Position numbers and translations under genes: made by a program. Of a stretch of DNA of 64,000 nucleotides, positions 26,401-36,956 are shown one piece after another; the first letter of the stretch is position 1, and the number at the start of each line of letters is the position of its first letter. The notes under the pieces are model-generated. The model was not told the DNA's origin, did no database searches, and saw nothing but the letters and a program-made list of their open reading frames with translations. The DNA is from Caprella mutica (taxonomy: Eukaryota; Arthropoda; Malacostraca; Amphipoda; Caprellidae). The stretch spans positions 454,632 through 518,631 of the forward strand of contig CANNZV010000511.1 of assembly GCA_947561585.1 (NCBI GenBank), written 5' to 3'.

Positions 26401-26989
26401 GAAGATCATAGTATATTATACATATGGAGTTTTCAGATAATTTGCATCCTATAATCTACCATATATCAAAGGGTTTACCCCCGAAGATCTCCGTTATTAT
26501 CCGAAGAAACTAACGGATATAGCTTCCAACATAATATCTGATAACTTCACCCATGATTATAGGAGTTGATTTGAAGGAAGTTTTGATATAATTTCCTACC
26601 TATAATCTATCATATATCAAAGGATTCACCTCTGAAGATCATCGTAATTATCCGATGAAGACGATTACCACAGATGACAATTTCTTGGTCAAACCAACAT
26701 CTACTATTTGTTATGAACGGTTTTTACTTGTTATAACATTTGAGAAAATAAAAATTCAATTATCATTTACGATAAAAAACAAATTCATGATCATCTGGAA
26801 CAAACTGTTTCAAATAACCACGTCATTTACTAACAGCTAAACATAACTATTTTAAAGCCTTATCAACATATTTGAATATTAGAGCCCAGCATTATAAAAT
26901 GAAGTACAAAGGACAGTGAAATATTGGTTTATCTTAACTCATTCTTTAATAAGAAAATACATAGAACTTCTACGAATACACAATCAATA

Positions 26990-27845
26990 CTAAAAAGATA
27001 TTGAATTGAATTGAGGGTGGAGGGGATTGAACTGAGGAAGAGAGGGAGAGGAGTGATTGAATTTAGGGTAGAATGGATTAAACAGAGGGTGGAGGGAGTT
27101 GAACAGAGGGTCTGGAGGGAGTTGAACCGAGGGTGGAGGGAGTTGAACCGAGGGTGGAGGGAGTTGAACCGAGGGTGGAGGGAGTTGAACTGAGGGTTGA
27201 GGGAGTTGAACTGAGGGTGGAGGGGATTGAACCGATGGTGATGGAGATGGAACAGAGGATGGAACTTTAGGTTTTCGTCTACTACCTCCTTCCCAGTCCC
27301 TTGCGCCTTTTAGAATATCTCTGGCACAGGAGAGCACCCCTGCTCTCGAGCAATCCTGTTTCTTCAGTATTGAATCTGTGAAAATAAGAAAGATAAACTT
27401 TCTTTAATAAATACGGGGATTGGAAGAATTTTATGGTGATATTCAACGAGCTGCGAAAAAAATTGTTATCCACTATTTTTACCCTCATTACTGAAGGCAA
27501 ATTCAATCAATCTTTATGTGAAGGATAGTTCTGTATAATACAATATAAATCTTGTCAAGAATTGTAAATGAATGAAAATCACTCTTCAGGAGAGAGCCTC
27601 TGTTATGCTCCAAGATTTAGCTAAAATTTTCAATTAGTTTGATACGATGCGTCTATGTATAAAATAGTACCAACTATTGGAGTCGCTATAAGATGATCCT
27701 TGAAGCTATTCTTGGACTTGACTCTCTTCTCCCCAAGACTAGTGAGCGAAAAACTCATAGCCAAAGATGGCGAGAACAACCTCTTCATAATCATCCTTGT
27801 TGTCTCCATTGTGTGTGCCCCAGAGATCTTATCCAATGTAGATTT
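26990..27845 (-). CDS. DUF4806-like C-terminal exons, left arm
   Basis: Two minus-strand exons: 27845-27671 and 27375-26990. The first ends the domain with METTRMIMKRLFSPSLAMSF and HLIATPIVG. The second, joined in phase 1, gives an Ala/Arg helix (LSCARDILKGARDWEGG) and then a proline-rich tail of PPPSVQL repeats. This resembles the C-terminus of DUF4806 proteins, which occur near insect transposons; their role is unknown. Here a one-base change in the repeat (near 27111) shifts the end to a different tail stopping at 26990, unlike the right-arm copy. No upstream exon with the rest of the domain was found. Whether it is expressed cannot be told. Confidence 0.55.
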
Positions 27846-28346
27846 CTGTTGATAAAATAAATTGATAAAGAAGATTCACAATTACTACACAAAAAAAATA
27901 GAATTATTGTTTTTTTACTTCTCTATCGATTGGTATCCATGAAATTTTCCCTTCCAGCTTTTCTAATCAAAGAAATTAAGTAATGATTATTAATTTTAAT
28001 ACATCTGATTAAAATCAGTGTATAACTAAACGAATAAAAAATATGTTTAAAAAGTAGACATTTTTTTAAAGTAGTATATATTTATAATGCATGGGATTGA
28101 TATAAAATTGTAGTCTAAAATAAAATTGTCTGAAAAAAGATAGTTTCCATTTCATAAAAAAATGGTAACGAATAGTCCTGGTAAAGAATCGTCCTGGTAA
28201 CAAAACGTCCTAGTAACGAAACGTCCGGGTACGAAACGTCCGGGTACGAAACGTCCGAATACGAAACGTTCAGGAACGAAACGTCCGGTCACCCTGGTGA
28301 ATATGTCTACACTTTGAAACATAATATTTATATAGCTAGCATAATA

Positions 28347-28562
28347 GGGTCACGCAGGTAAATTGCGGCACTTCAATTTTTAATTGCGGCCCTCTCATGA
28401 GATTCTTTTAAATTACATTAAAATGTTGCATAACTATCAAAATAAGCGCAATGCAGGCTATAATTTATTAATTTAAGTTTTTAACGAGTGTTTTGAAGCT
28501 ATGATGTTTCTGTTGTTAGAGGCCGCAGTTGGTTAGGGTGCCGCAATTTACCTACTTCACCC
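28347..28562. mobile_element. small TA-flanked MITE inside the left arm
   Basis: A 216-bp element with TIR GGGTCACGCAGGTAAATTGC and a near complement at the right, flanked by TA at 28345-28346 and 28563-28564. The same copy is at 38269-38484 in the right arm, so it predates arm duplication. Confidence 0.75.
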
Positions 28563-28717
28563 TAGTGATAATACTGATACCTAGTTACTGACTTAGGTAC
28601 TGTTCTTTGACATCTTTCCTTGATTCATTGATTAATAGACACACAAGCCTACCTAGGTTTAGGTAGTAGTATCTAGTTACCGAAGTGAATAATTTCTTTT
28701 TCTTCTATTCGATTTTG

Positions 28718-30224
28718 TGACGTAGTTAGTTTACTTCACTATAACGTCTCAGTGTATGGGCTCTTAAGTGATTAGGATCTTACTTTGTGGTATTTTCAGA
28801 TTCCTTTCTCTTTATAAATCTCTTTCTACTAAATACTCATGGTACCATGCCCTAGAACCACCTTGCCACTATGGTTCCGACCTCAGGCCTCTGGTCCAAG
28901 CTTAACTGTATTTAAGGGTAATAATGGTAAAGTAATTAACACTTAAAGAGATTATATTCATTGGTCAAGCACATGTTATTACAAATAATATCTCCTCTAG
29001 AACGCTCGCAAGTTAAGGTCTCAAATAACTACGAACAGGAGAATAGGTGTGTAGCTCACGAGAGCAAATCGGTAACTAACTTGACTGTCACTTACTTACA
29101 ATCATATAGGTTCGTGATGATAGTAATGCATACACAATTGCTGTGTTTGCTTTACTACATCGCTCCCCCCTTCCGAAAATTTCAAAGTTACAATTCACAT
29201 TTTTCCAAAACTGCCAGCTGGTTTGTCTACCCATTGTTACTCTATATTGAACAATGTTCAGACGCTCACGCTGTTAGTGGAAACATGTATATTGGATCTC
29301 TTGAAATTTCTCGAACCGGTAATAAACATATTATTAGAAAATTGAAAAATCTGAGTTTTAATTCGTTCTAGAAATATGTAAGACTAATGTGCATTCACCA
29401 AATGTTCTTAAATTTTTAATCTTACCTATACAATCTTAATTTTGCTTTAACAATATTTTTATTTATTCTCAAAATAATCTAAGTTACTCCTACCTAATAT
29501 GTCTCAGTTCAAAAATGTAACAACTTTTTCATTTTATAAACGTAATAACTTGCCTAATCTATTAGAGATCTCACCCCTCCCTCCTAATATGTAGATTTTT
29601 AGTCTAAATATTAACAGAGACCTTTGATCACTCCAATACATTACACAAATTGTTACTGCATTTACATTTAAAAAAAATTTATTATCAAAAAAAAATTTTC
29701 ATTTATAAGAAATATATTTAATGAACTTAGTTATGTTTTATTTTAATAACCTTCCTTTTTTATTGATAAAAGTAATTTTTCATTTTAATTTATCATATGT
29801 TATGATATCGTATTTTATGATCTTTTAATGAATTTTTATTCGTAATTGAAGTTATATGAATTTTGATCATCTTTATCAAATTTTGAGACAGTTGTGATCT
29901 TTAAATTTAAATCTTAAAATTAACACCGAAAAAAAAATTAAACTTAAAATTAACACCGAAAGAAAAATTAAACTTAAAATTAAATTCAATTGAAAAAACG
30001 ATTATTATTAATTTTCACTTAAAATTACCCAAACTTAAAATTAAAAAAAAATTAAAATAATGATCAAATTGAGTTTGAGGAAAAAAAATCTTAAATGCTG
30101 TTAGGTTTAGTTTTGGTAATTTCGATTTTTGGCCTTCGTTTTGCCTGAGGCATTACTATAACTGTTGTCGCCTGTATATTAACTGCCTGATCATTAAAAA
30201 CATTGACTGTTCCACCTAGTTCCC
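28718..30224. other. left part of the core, no gene or LTR seen
   Basis: Unique AT-rich sequence downstream of the small membrane ORF. 28961-29371 is open on + for 136 codons but has no motif and opposes the retroelement genes. I looked for a direct repeat of 36957-38113 here, as LTRs would give, and found none beyond a 12-base coincidence. Confidence 0.5.
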
Positions 30225-30545
30225 CTAATCTAAAGGGGTGTTTCGCTTAATCTGATTAAAAGCTTCAGTCGCCATCTTAGACCTCAAATTCCTAATTTCG
30301 TACATTTTCATATCCTCTTCTGACTTGATCTTTTTTGACTGATGATACCCACATACGAGAATCATCACAACCAGTAGTGTTAGAATTAACACTAAAATGT
30401 CGCTGAACAAGTCTGGTATTAGGTCGTACTTTGTAGACCCCATGTTTTTAATGGTTTGCTCCAAATGGGCCTTATTCATTGAAGATGATTTCTGGATCAG
30501 CTCCACTACTGAGTTCAGGTCAAAGTTGCTCTGAGTCTGTCCCAT
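30225..30545 (-). CDS. small N-myristoylation-motif membrane protein (ORF3)
   Basis: A 106-aa protein downstream of pol, in the place where env-like genes sit in Ty3/gypsy elements. It starts MGQTQSN, which fits the N-myristoylation consensus (Gly2, Ser6). Residues 46-65 are one strongly hydrophobic segment (ILVLILTLLVVMILVCGY) followed by a lysine cluster, SKKIKSEED. There is no signal peptide, no cysteine-rich ectodomain and no furin-like site, so it is not a classic retroviral Env. Topology superficially recalls small acylated membrane proteins of some viruses, but I claim no homology. Role is unknown; membrane anchoring of particles is one guess. The nearest clean start is the first ATG, which supplies the Gly2 motif. 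Confidence 0.6.
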   Translation of the reverse strand: MGQTQSNFDLNSVVELIQKSSSMNKAHLEQTIKNMGSTKYDLIPDLFSDILVLILTLLVVMILVCGYHQSKKIKSEEDMKMYEIRNLRSKMATEAFNQIKRNTPLD

Positions 30546-31341
30546 CGCTCCAGCTGATTACTTCTCACGACCTTGAATTACAGTTCTGTGTGTCAACCGG
30601 CTGTGAGTGGCTGAGAGTCAGTCACTGGCTGTTTTATGGCTGAGGAGCTGTTGGCTGTGTGGGTAGCTGGGTCCTCTCTGCCTCTCGTCACTGAAATCGA
30701 AACGATACCGTTAGACCATGGCCCCTGTTCATTTTAGGTATTTTATCATATTTCAGTCTCATTTTGAATTGATCATTTTTGATTTTAAATTATTTCAGTA
30801 TTTCATCCTAAATTTGAATATATATATATATATATATATTTTTTTTTTCAAATTTTCATTCAAACAATTTTACAGAATATAATTCATCTTATTCGTTACC
30901 CAACATTTAAACACAAAATTTAAAATTAACATGCATACAACAAAAAAAATTAATCCTATTAAAATTATTATATGAAATTTTATATTAATAAAATTCATAA
31001 TTCATCCCATCAACTTAAACTAAATACATACAAATATTACAATTAAAATTCATACAATTAAATTCATACAATAATTCTCTTACTGAGCAAAGGAAATATT
31101 GTAGTTTGAACAATGAATTGTATGCTCTGTTTGTTTGTCTCGCGTAAGCAAAAAAAAATGTAAACATTTCTCTGACTCTTTGCATGTAACTGTGTTATAT
31201 GTCACGTGTTCGTGTAAATGTAACATGTTACTCATGTTACTTCGTGTTATGTGTTCCTTTTGTGGACTTTCTATATAATGTTTATATTCAAATTTCTCAT
31301 AATTTGATTTCCTGTTTAATGATGTTAATGAAATTATTTAA
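30546..31341. other. spacer between ORF3 and pol
   Basis: AT-rich, with a TA-repeat at 30818-30840 and T-run. A minus-strand ORF3 message would probably be spliced or subgenomic; no obvious donor-acceptor pair was settled. Confidence 0.4.
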
Positions 31342-34300
31342 TTAATTTGTTGTGAAATTTTCCAACTTAGTTAGATAATTTATATTGCTCGTTATCGTTT
31401 GATGTCCTAATTTAATTATAGCTTTGTTTTTTTTCACTTGTAATACTGTACCTGGTCCTATCCAATTTAATTGTAATTTATGTGTTTTTTGATGATTTCT
31501 AATTAATACCCGATCACCTATCTGTATAATTTTGTCTTTTCGTGTCTTATTGTGGTAAATTATGCGTTTGTTTGATTGATTAATTATGTTAGCTCTTATC
31601 TGATCTTGAATAAATAGAGCTTGCCTGGCCTTGATTTTGACTATTGATTCTGATGTATCTAAATTGTAAATGTTATCCAAATTTTCTGCTTGAATATTTG
31701 GAGATGTGTCCCTCGCATAAAGAGCGTATGAGGGTGTATCTTTCAAGGTCAAATTGACCTGGTTGTTAATTGTGTTTTGGACAATATCGAGAAACATGTC
31801 CCAATTATTGTGATCTACTGTGGCTACATAGAATCTTAATAATTTGTTAATTTTCTGGTTATTACGTTCACAAATTCCATTGGAATATGCTGAGTATGGT
31901 AATACCTCACATTTGTATATCTGATGTATTTCACTGAAAGTTCTAATTGCGTTAGACTTGAATTCTTTCGCACAATCCGACATTAACGTTTTGGGATATC
32001 CACAACGACTAAATGTTTTACTTAGACAATCAATTACTGTGTTAGTTGATTTGTCAGCTACTGCGTGTAATTCGTTATATCTTGTCAACATACATGTTAT
32101 TGATAAAATATATTTGTTGTTCGTGTCAGTTGTTATAAAAGGTCCAATAAAATCAAATGAAACTGTTTCAAATGGTGTATTAGCTACTGGGGCAGACATT
32201 AATTTAATTGGTGTATCTAGACTTCCTTTAAGGATTTTGCAAACGTCACATCTTTTAATAAAAGATTCTATGACCGATCTTTCTTGAAAATGATAATATT
32301 TTAGTCGAAATTGAAATAGCGTATGAGCTAAACCACAATGGGTGTTAAAATGTATTGAATTAATTACTAAATTGATCATTTCATTTGGTATAACATAATT
32401 AACAATACTGGCTGCCCGAGTATCTATTTTCCGATGTCGATATAATATTCCGTCTAATATGAAAAATTCGGCTATGTTCCTAGATGTTCCTAATTGTTTT
32501 TTCTGTAATATATCCATTATTTCCTTACAAGCAAAGTCGTTTGACTGTGCAGTCTTTAGTCTGTTTAAAGTCCATGTTATGTCTTCCTGTTTAGGTATGT
32601 AGTTTAGAAATGGTTTTTCTTTGTTGATTTTATACAATTTAGATGTATCTGATTCTTGTTCGTTTTCTGAGTCTGTTTCTGAGTCATTGTCATTGTCGTT
32701 AATAATTTGTGGTACGTTTAGCTTAGCCCTCGATCTTGTGGTTGCTATATAATTTTCAATTGAATTACAACTTTCATTAGATGGTGTTAAAAGTTCACAA
32801 TCATCTATTGTTTCTTCCGTTAAAGGAGTTAATCTACTAAGGGTATCGGCTACCACATTTCTCTTACCTTCAAAATATTTGATGGTACAATCATATGTGC
32901 TCGCCTCTATTGCCCACCTGGCTAATGCCGTGTCTAAAGGAAGTTTATTACCAAAAAATGCACATAAAGGTTTGTGATCAGTTAAAATGGTAATAGGATA
33001 TCCTAGACATAGATATTGAAATTCCTTTAAAGCTAGATGTATTGCAAGAAACTCTAGTTTAGTCGTGGAGTACCTTTTTTGAGTAGAATTTAATGATTTA
33101 CTGAAATATGCTATGGGTCTTAATGTTTTGCTTTTGGTCGAATCTGGTTGTAGCAATGCTGCGCCAACTCCGATATTTGAGCTGTCAGTAAATAAATAAA
33201 ATGGTCTGGAATAATTTGGATGTGCTAAAACCGTATCTGATGTCAAAATATTTTTGAGATTAATGAAACTTGTCTCACATTCGTCAGTCCAGTCAAATTT
33301 AGTGTCCTTCCTTAATAGTCTATATAATGGGTCGGCTTTCTGACTAAATTTAGGTACGAACTTACGAAAATAATTCGCAAGCCCTAAAAATCGCTGAAGT
33401 TGTTTTACATCTGTTGGTCTAGATGCTTCTCTAAGTTTTTCGTTTTGGATACATCGGATGCCCTCAGTAGTGACTCGATGTCCAAGAAAATTAATTTCGT
33501 GTTTAAAGAATTCACACTTCTCTAATTTTAATCTCAAATGAGCGTCACGTAAATTCATTAGCACTTGGCCAATATCATTTAAATGTTGTTCATAAGATCG
33601 ACTAAAAATTAGGATGTCATCAATAAATACGAAACAGAGTTTCCCTAATACATTACTTAACGCTTTTGTCATTATTGCTTGAAATACTTTTGGACTATTG
33701 ACATACCCGAAGGGTAATTTGCGGAAATGGTACTTTTTTCCATTTACCGCAAATGCTGTAAGCTTTTTAGACTCCTCGGAGAGTTCCACCTGGTGAAATG
33801 CACTCCTCAGATCTAAACTAGAAAATATCTTTGATCCACCTAGAGATCCAAGCATATCGTCAACCCTAGGTAACGGAAATCCTTGTATATGGACACACTT
33901 ATTTAATGATCTGAAATCTATTACGGGTCGTATTTCCCCATTCTTTTTATGAACAACGATAACGGGGAAGTTGTACTCGGACATTGAAGGTTCTATAGTG
34001 CCTTCCTTTAACATTGACCTGTTGACTTCTTCAAGTTGTTCTTGAAATTTATGTGGTATGCGGTACGGCATTTTGTTTATCACTATATTAGGATCTTTCA
34101 ATATTATTGTGTGTTTACATATACTAGTAGTCCCGATTTTTTCGTCCTTAATCGTGATTACGTCTCTAAAGTCATTTAGTAACTGCGTCATTTTGTCTTC
34201 ATACTCTGACATTCCACATGATATGTCAGCATTAACTAACCTTCTTGGTGCTGATGGCACTGTCTGAGAATTGTTTTCTACATCAGCACTTAATGTGCTG

Positions 34301-35745
34301 TCACGGCTTCTATCAGCGCTTCCGTCACGTGATATTTTACACTTCATATCTCTGTTGCCATGCGTTGTAACTAATGGCTCTCCATTAATTCCAACTGCAT
34401 GTACCTTTGACTTTTCATAAATTAGTTCAGGGGTAACGTTTCGTTCAAATGGCTTTGGTTTTTCGTCACTCAACACGTTTCCTAACCTAGATTTATGAGT
34501 CCTATTATTTAAACACTCCGATATAGTCGCTATATTTACTTCGACTTGCTCTTCGTACGTCTGGAGTTTACCAACTATCATATTGTCCCGTAATATGATA
34601 TCACTATCCGTCGGATTCATTACGAAAACTGGGCATATTGACACTTGATCTCCCTCTTTTTTTGTGTCTTCGATTTTTATTAGTGTTTCGGCTATCACTA
34701 AACCGCTATTGAAACTTCTTTTAGCTATTATATAACTTCCTGCTTCGTTGTTTTTGACAAACCCATACAATATTTGTACGCTGTTTGCCTCAACGACTTG
34801 GCTATTTATATGAACATTTCCGTTCTTCTCGCGTTTCTTACTCCTTGTCTTCGTGTTTACCTCGGATTTCATAACCTCCGTTTGCCCTTTTTGTTGAGGT
34901 TTAACCCTTACTTTCGCAATACTACTACGGCTGTTTGTTCGTTCGTTTATTTGTCTTATCAACGTTCTTCGTTTTGACCTATTTGAAGTAAGGACCAGCT
35001 CAGATATTAAGCAATCTGTGCTTAACAGTTCTTTAGTAGCTATTCTACGTTTTTCCATAAACGGAATTTTTTCTTCACCTAATTTTAATATTTTCTTATC
35101 AAAATCAATTTGCGCGTTCGTTAACACGTCCCTTCCTAATATTACATCATATGGTAAGCTGTTGTTGTTGATTAGTAAAGCGTTTACTGTTTTCTTGTGG
35201 GATTTCGACATTAGTTCAAATTTTACTTCACCTTTTACTTCGGAACGTCCGTTTATGCCTTTAATAGTTACGTTTGATTTTATTATGTCCTCGTGACTCG
35301 CCTTGTAATTAAAATTACGACTGTTTAAAATCGTTCTCTCGCTCCCTGAATCTATTAAAGCTTCCCAATCGAATTCTTTACTATGTAAAATTATCGTTGG
35401 CTTAGAAGTCCCTTTTATCGTATAATGACAGTCCATCAATCCGCTTAATTCATCTTTATTTTTTACTAATTGGACTGTTATATATGTTTCGCTCGTTTTT
35501 TTATCCTCAACGCTTAACTCTTCTTCTTTTAATAAATCGAACTTATTTTTACATTCACAACTTGTGTTGAGTGACGATTTACCTTTGCTATTGAATTTAA
35601 CGTGCACTGGATCTAATTTATTCATGTTCAATTCACTTTCGTACACGGAGCTACCGACCGTTTTCCCGTGAGACCTATTTTGTTTTTTACTTCTGTTTGT
35701 ATTTACATGTTTTTGCGAAAATCCTTGGCCTGTTGAGCCCGACAT
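31342..35745 (-). CDS. pol: Ty3/gypsy-type Pol: protease, RT, RNase H, integrase
   Basis: An uninterrupted 1467-aa frame. Protease: WEALIDSGSERTIL (Asp132) and ILGRD. Reverse transcriptase: LPFGYVNSPKVFQ and the catalytic FVFIDDILIF near residue 706. RNase H: FTDSSNIGVGAALLQ near 856, then KLEFLAIHLAL and ILTDHKPL. Integrase: HHCC zinc motif near 1135 (HCGLAH to CDVCK), then Asp in VSFDFIGPF, Asp in TLMSDCAKEF and Glu in SNGICERNNQ, followed by a C-terminal DNA-binding part with LNWIGPGTVLQV. No frameshift or stop, so recently active or under constraint. It overlaps the end of gag by 43 bases in the -1 frame. The usual flanking LTRs are not seen; instead the genes sit between inverted arms. 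Confidence 0.95.
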   Translation of the reverse strand: MSGSTGQGFSQKHVNTNRSKKQNRSHGKTVGSSVYESELNMNKLDPVHVKFNSKGKSSLNTSCECKNKFDLLKEEELSVEDKKTSETYITVQLVKNKDELSGLMDCHYTIKGTSKPTIILHSKEFDWEALIDSGSERTILNSRNFNYKASHEDIIKSNVTIKGINGRSEVKGEVKFELMSKSHKKTVNALLINNNSLPYDVILGRDVLTNAQIDFDKKILKLGEEKIPFMEKRRIATKELLSTDCLISELVLTSNRSKRRTLIRQINERTNSRSSIAKVRVKPQQKGQTEVMKSEVNTKTRSKKREKNGNVHINSQVVEANSVQILYGFVKNNEAGSYIIAKRSFNSGLVIAETLIKIEDTKKEGDQVSICPVFVMNPTDSDIILRDNMIVGKLQTYEEQVEVNIATISECLNNRTHKSRLGNVLSDEKPKPFERNVTPELIYEKSKVHAVGINGEPLVTTHGNRDMKCKISRDGSADRSRDSTLSADVENNSQTVPSAPRRLVNADISCGMSEYEDKMTQLLNDFRDVITIKDEKIGTTSICKHTIILKDPNIVINKMPYRIPHKFQEQLEEVNRSMLKEGTIEPSMSEYNFPVIVVHKKNGEIRPVIDFRSLNKCVHIQGFPLPRVDDMLGSLGGSKIFSSLDLRSAFHQVELSEESKKLTAFAVNGKKYHFRKLPFGYVNSPKVFQAIMTKALSNVLGKLCFVFIDDILIFSRSYEQHLNDIGQVLMNLRDAHLRLKLEKCEFFKHEINFLGHRVTTEGIRCIQNEKLREASRPTDVKQLQRFLGLANYFRKFVPKFSQKADPLYRLLRKDTKFDWTDECETSFINLKNILTSDTVLAHPNYSRPFYLFTDSSNIGVGAALLQPDSTKSKTLRPIAYFSKSLNSTQKRYSTTKLEFLAIHLALKEFQYLCLGYPITILTDHKPLCAFFGNKLPLDTALARWAIEASTYDCTIKYFEGKRNVVADTLSRLTPLTEETIDDCELLTPSNESCNSIENYIATTRSRAKLNVPQIINDNDNDSETDSENEQESDTSKLYKINKEKPFLNYIPKQEDITWTLNRLKTAQSNDFACKEIMDILQKKQLGTSRNIAEFFILDGILYRHRKIDTRAASIVNYVIPNEMINLVINSIHFNTHCGLAHTLFQFRLKYYHFQERSVIESFIKRCDVCKILKGSLDTPIKLMSAPVANTPFETVSFDFIGPFITTDTNNKYILSITCMLTRYNELHAVADKSTNTVIDCLSKTFSRCGYPKTLMSDCAKEFKSNAIRTFSEIHQIYKCEVLPYSAYSNGICERNNQKINKLLRFYVATVDHNNWDMFLDIVQNTINNQVNLTLKDTPSYALYARDTSPNIQAENLDNIYNLDTSESIVKIKARQALFIQDQIRANIINQSNKRIIYHNKTRKDKIIQIGDRVLIRNHQKTHKLQLNWIGPGTVLQVKKNKAIIKLGHQTITSNINYLTKLENFTTN

Positions 35746-36956
35746 TCTCTACCTATATGTCCTAATTTGTTGCACCTGTAGCACTTAATTGTACCACTAC
35801 GGCTGTGAGGGGTAGGGGTAGGGTGGGGGATGTTCGTGTTGTGTACGTATGCTCTGCCTGTGGGATTGTGTTTGTACCTACTTCTGCTTGCATACCTACC
35901 TGCTGTTCCTCTGTTTCTTATGTCATAAGTGTAATATGCTTCTGTATCTTCTAGCATATCCTCGTGAAAATTGTCTTGATTCTCACCCTCGGGTTTTTCT
36001 ATCAAAAAAGTTTCTGTGTCATTGAAATTCTTTTTTGGTATTAGAATTTTTTTATCATGTGGCAAAGATCTTATTTTCTTCGTTGTAGCAGACAGTAAAT
36101 TAGCTGTTGTCTTAAAAGGACCTTCAACGACTCCTTTGATGATACTGGGGTTGATCTGTGGACCCAATATTGTTAAATACATTGATGTATTCATGAGATC
36201 TTTTGCGTGATTTTTTAATTTGCGTGTGAATGATTCATCACTTTCAGTTGCTGTCCTTACTGGAAATTGGGCGTTCATTGTGTCGTCATTTAAAATAAAA
36301 TCCGTGACTTCTCCTATCTTTTCTAATGTACTTAAGATGTCACTGGCAGCTGTAGTCTCGTCCTTCAATTTATTTGTGTATAATTCATGACATACACTGT
36401 AGATATCCTTGCTGTCTTTCTGCACATATATGTCTTCTAGTACCGTGCATATTTCTTGGTATGTGCTATCCTTAAATGTTTTACCGTTAACAACGTTATT
36501 AACAGTAATTTGAAAATCTCCTAGCTTGCAATCAGCGCTCCTGAAAAGGATTTTCTTCTTTTCTGCATCATCTTTATCCCCTAAGCTGGATATATGATTA
36601 TTTAATAGGCTGAGGTGCTGACGAAACGTGTTCTTCTCCTCGAAAGCTGGATCCTCTGGCCTTCTTCTTCCCCTGAATATCGGCAATGAATCCGAATTTA
36701 TGATCGTCGTACTCCGACTTTTAATTATCTCCTGGAGTTGAGCTTGTGTTAATTCGACCGACATTTTGGGGTTTTTTTGGGGGGTTTTTTTGGGGGATGT
36801 TTTGGGGGATGTTTTGGGGGATGTTTTGGGTGGTGACTTGGGGGGTGATTTGGGTGTTTTGGGTTGTTTAGTTTTCTGTACTCTGGGTTTAGTTCGTCTT
36901 CCAGATCTAAGTTCTACAGCCTCAGCGTTAATCGCTTCGTCTTCTGAGGTTGGCAT
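35703..36956 (-). CDS. gag: Gag-like protein with CCHC zinc knuckle
   Basis: A 417-aa protein. Residues 25-62 are Pro/Lys/Ser-rich repeats (TSPKTSPKTSPKK). The middle, about 90-330, is a helical capsid-like region. An Arg/Tyr-rich linker follows. The zinc knuckle near the C-terminus, CYRCNKLGHIGREC, fits CX2CX4HX4C and would bind RNA. It ends 43 bases inside pol. Intact. Confidence 0.88.
   Translation of the reverse strand: MPTSEDEAINAEAVELRSGRRTKPRVQKTKQPKTPKSPPKSPPKTSPKTSPKTSPKKTPQKNPKMSVELTQAQLQEIIKSRSTTIINSDSLPIFRGRRRPEDPAFEEKNTFRQHLSLLNNHISSLGDKDDAEKKKILFRSADCKLGDFQITVNNVVNGKTFKDSTYQEICTVLEDIYVQKDSKDIYSVCHELYTNKLKDETTAASDILSTLEKIGEVTDFILNDDTMNAQFPVRTATESDESFTRKLKNHAKDLMNTSMYLTILGPQINPSIIKGVVEGPFKTTANLLSATTKKIRSLPHDKKILIPKKNFNDTETFLIEKPEGENQDNFHEDMLEDTEAYYTYDIRNRGTAGRYASRSRYKHNPTGRAYVHNTNIPHPTPTPHSRSGTIKCYRCNKLGHIGRECRAQQAKDFRKNM
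35709..35715 (-). promoter_or_regulatory. candidate -1 frameshift site between gag and pol
   Basis: The heptamer CAAAAAC lies in the gag frame as C AAA AAC, five codons before nothing but ATG and the gag stop (TAA at 35703-35705). It is one base off the canonical AAAAAAC. Pol is in the -1 frame and open across it, with an ATG at 35745 in addition, so reinitiation is the alternative. Confidence 0.45.

Larger units (their letters stand above)
25954..28717 (+). repeat. left inverted arm
   Basis: Matches the complement of 49232-51746 joined to 38114-38536. Contains, from outside in: the subterminal tandem block, an AT-rich part, the DUF4806-like gene end, an ACGAAACGTCCG minisatellite at 28165-28290 and a small TA-flanked MITE at 28347-28562. 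It ends in GATTTTG at 28711-28717, where the arms diverge. Confidence 0.9.

Noticed and set aside
25954..28717. DIRS-type retroelement, given inverted repeats and a nearby tyrosine recombinase
   Set aside because: Pol has a clear DDE integrase, and the recombinase gene lies outside the arms and is split by them.
28961..29371. 136-codon + frame in the core as an extra element gene
   Set aside because: No motif, opposite strand to gag-pol, ordinary length for chance in this composition.
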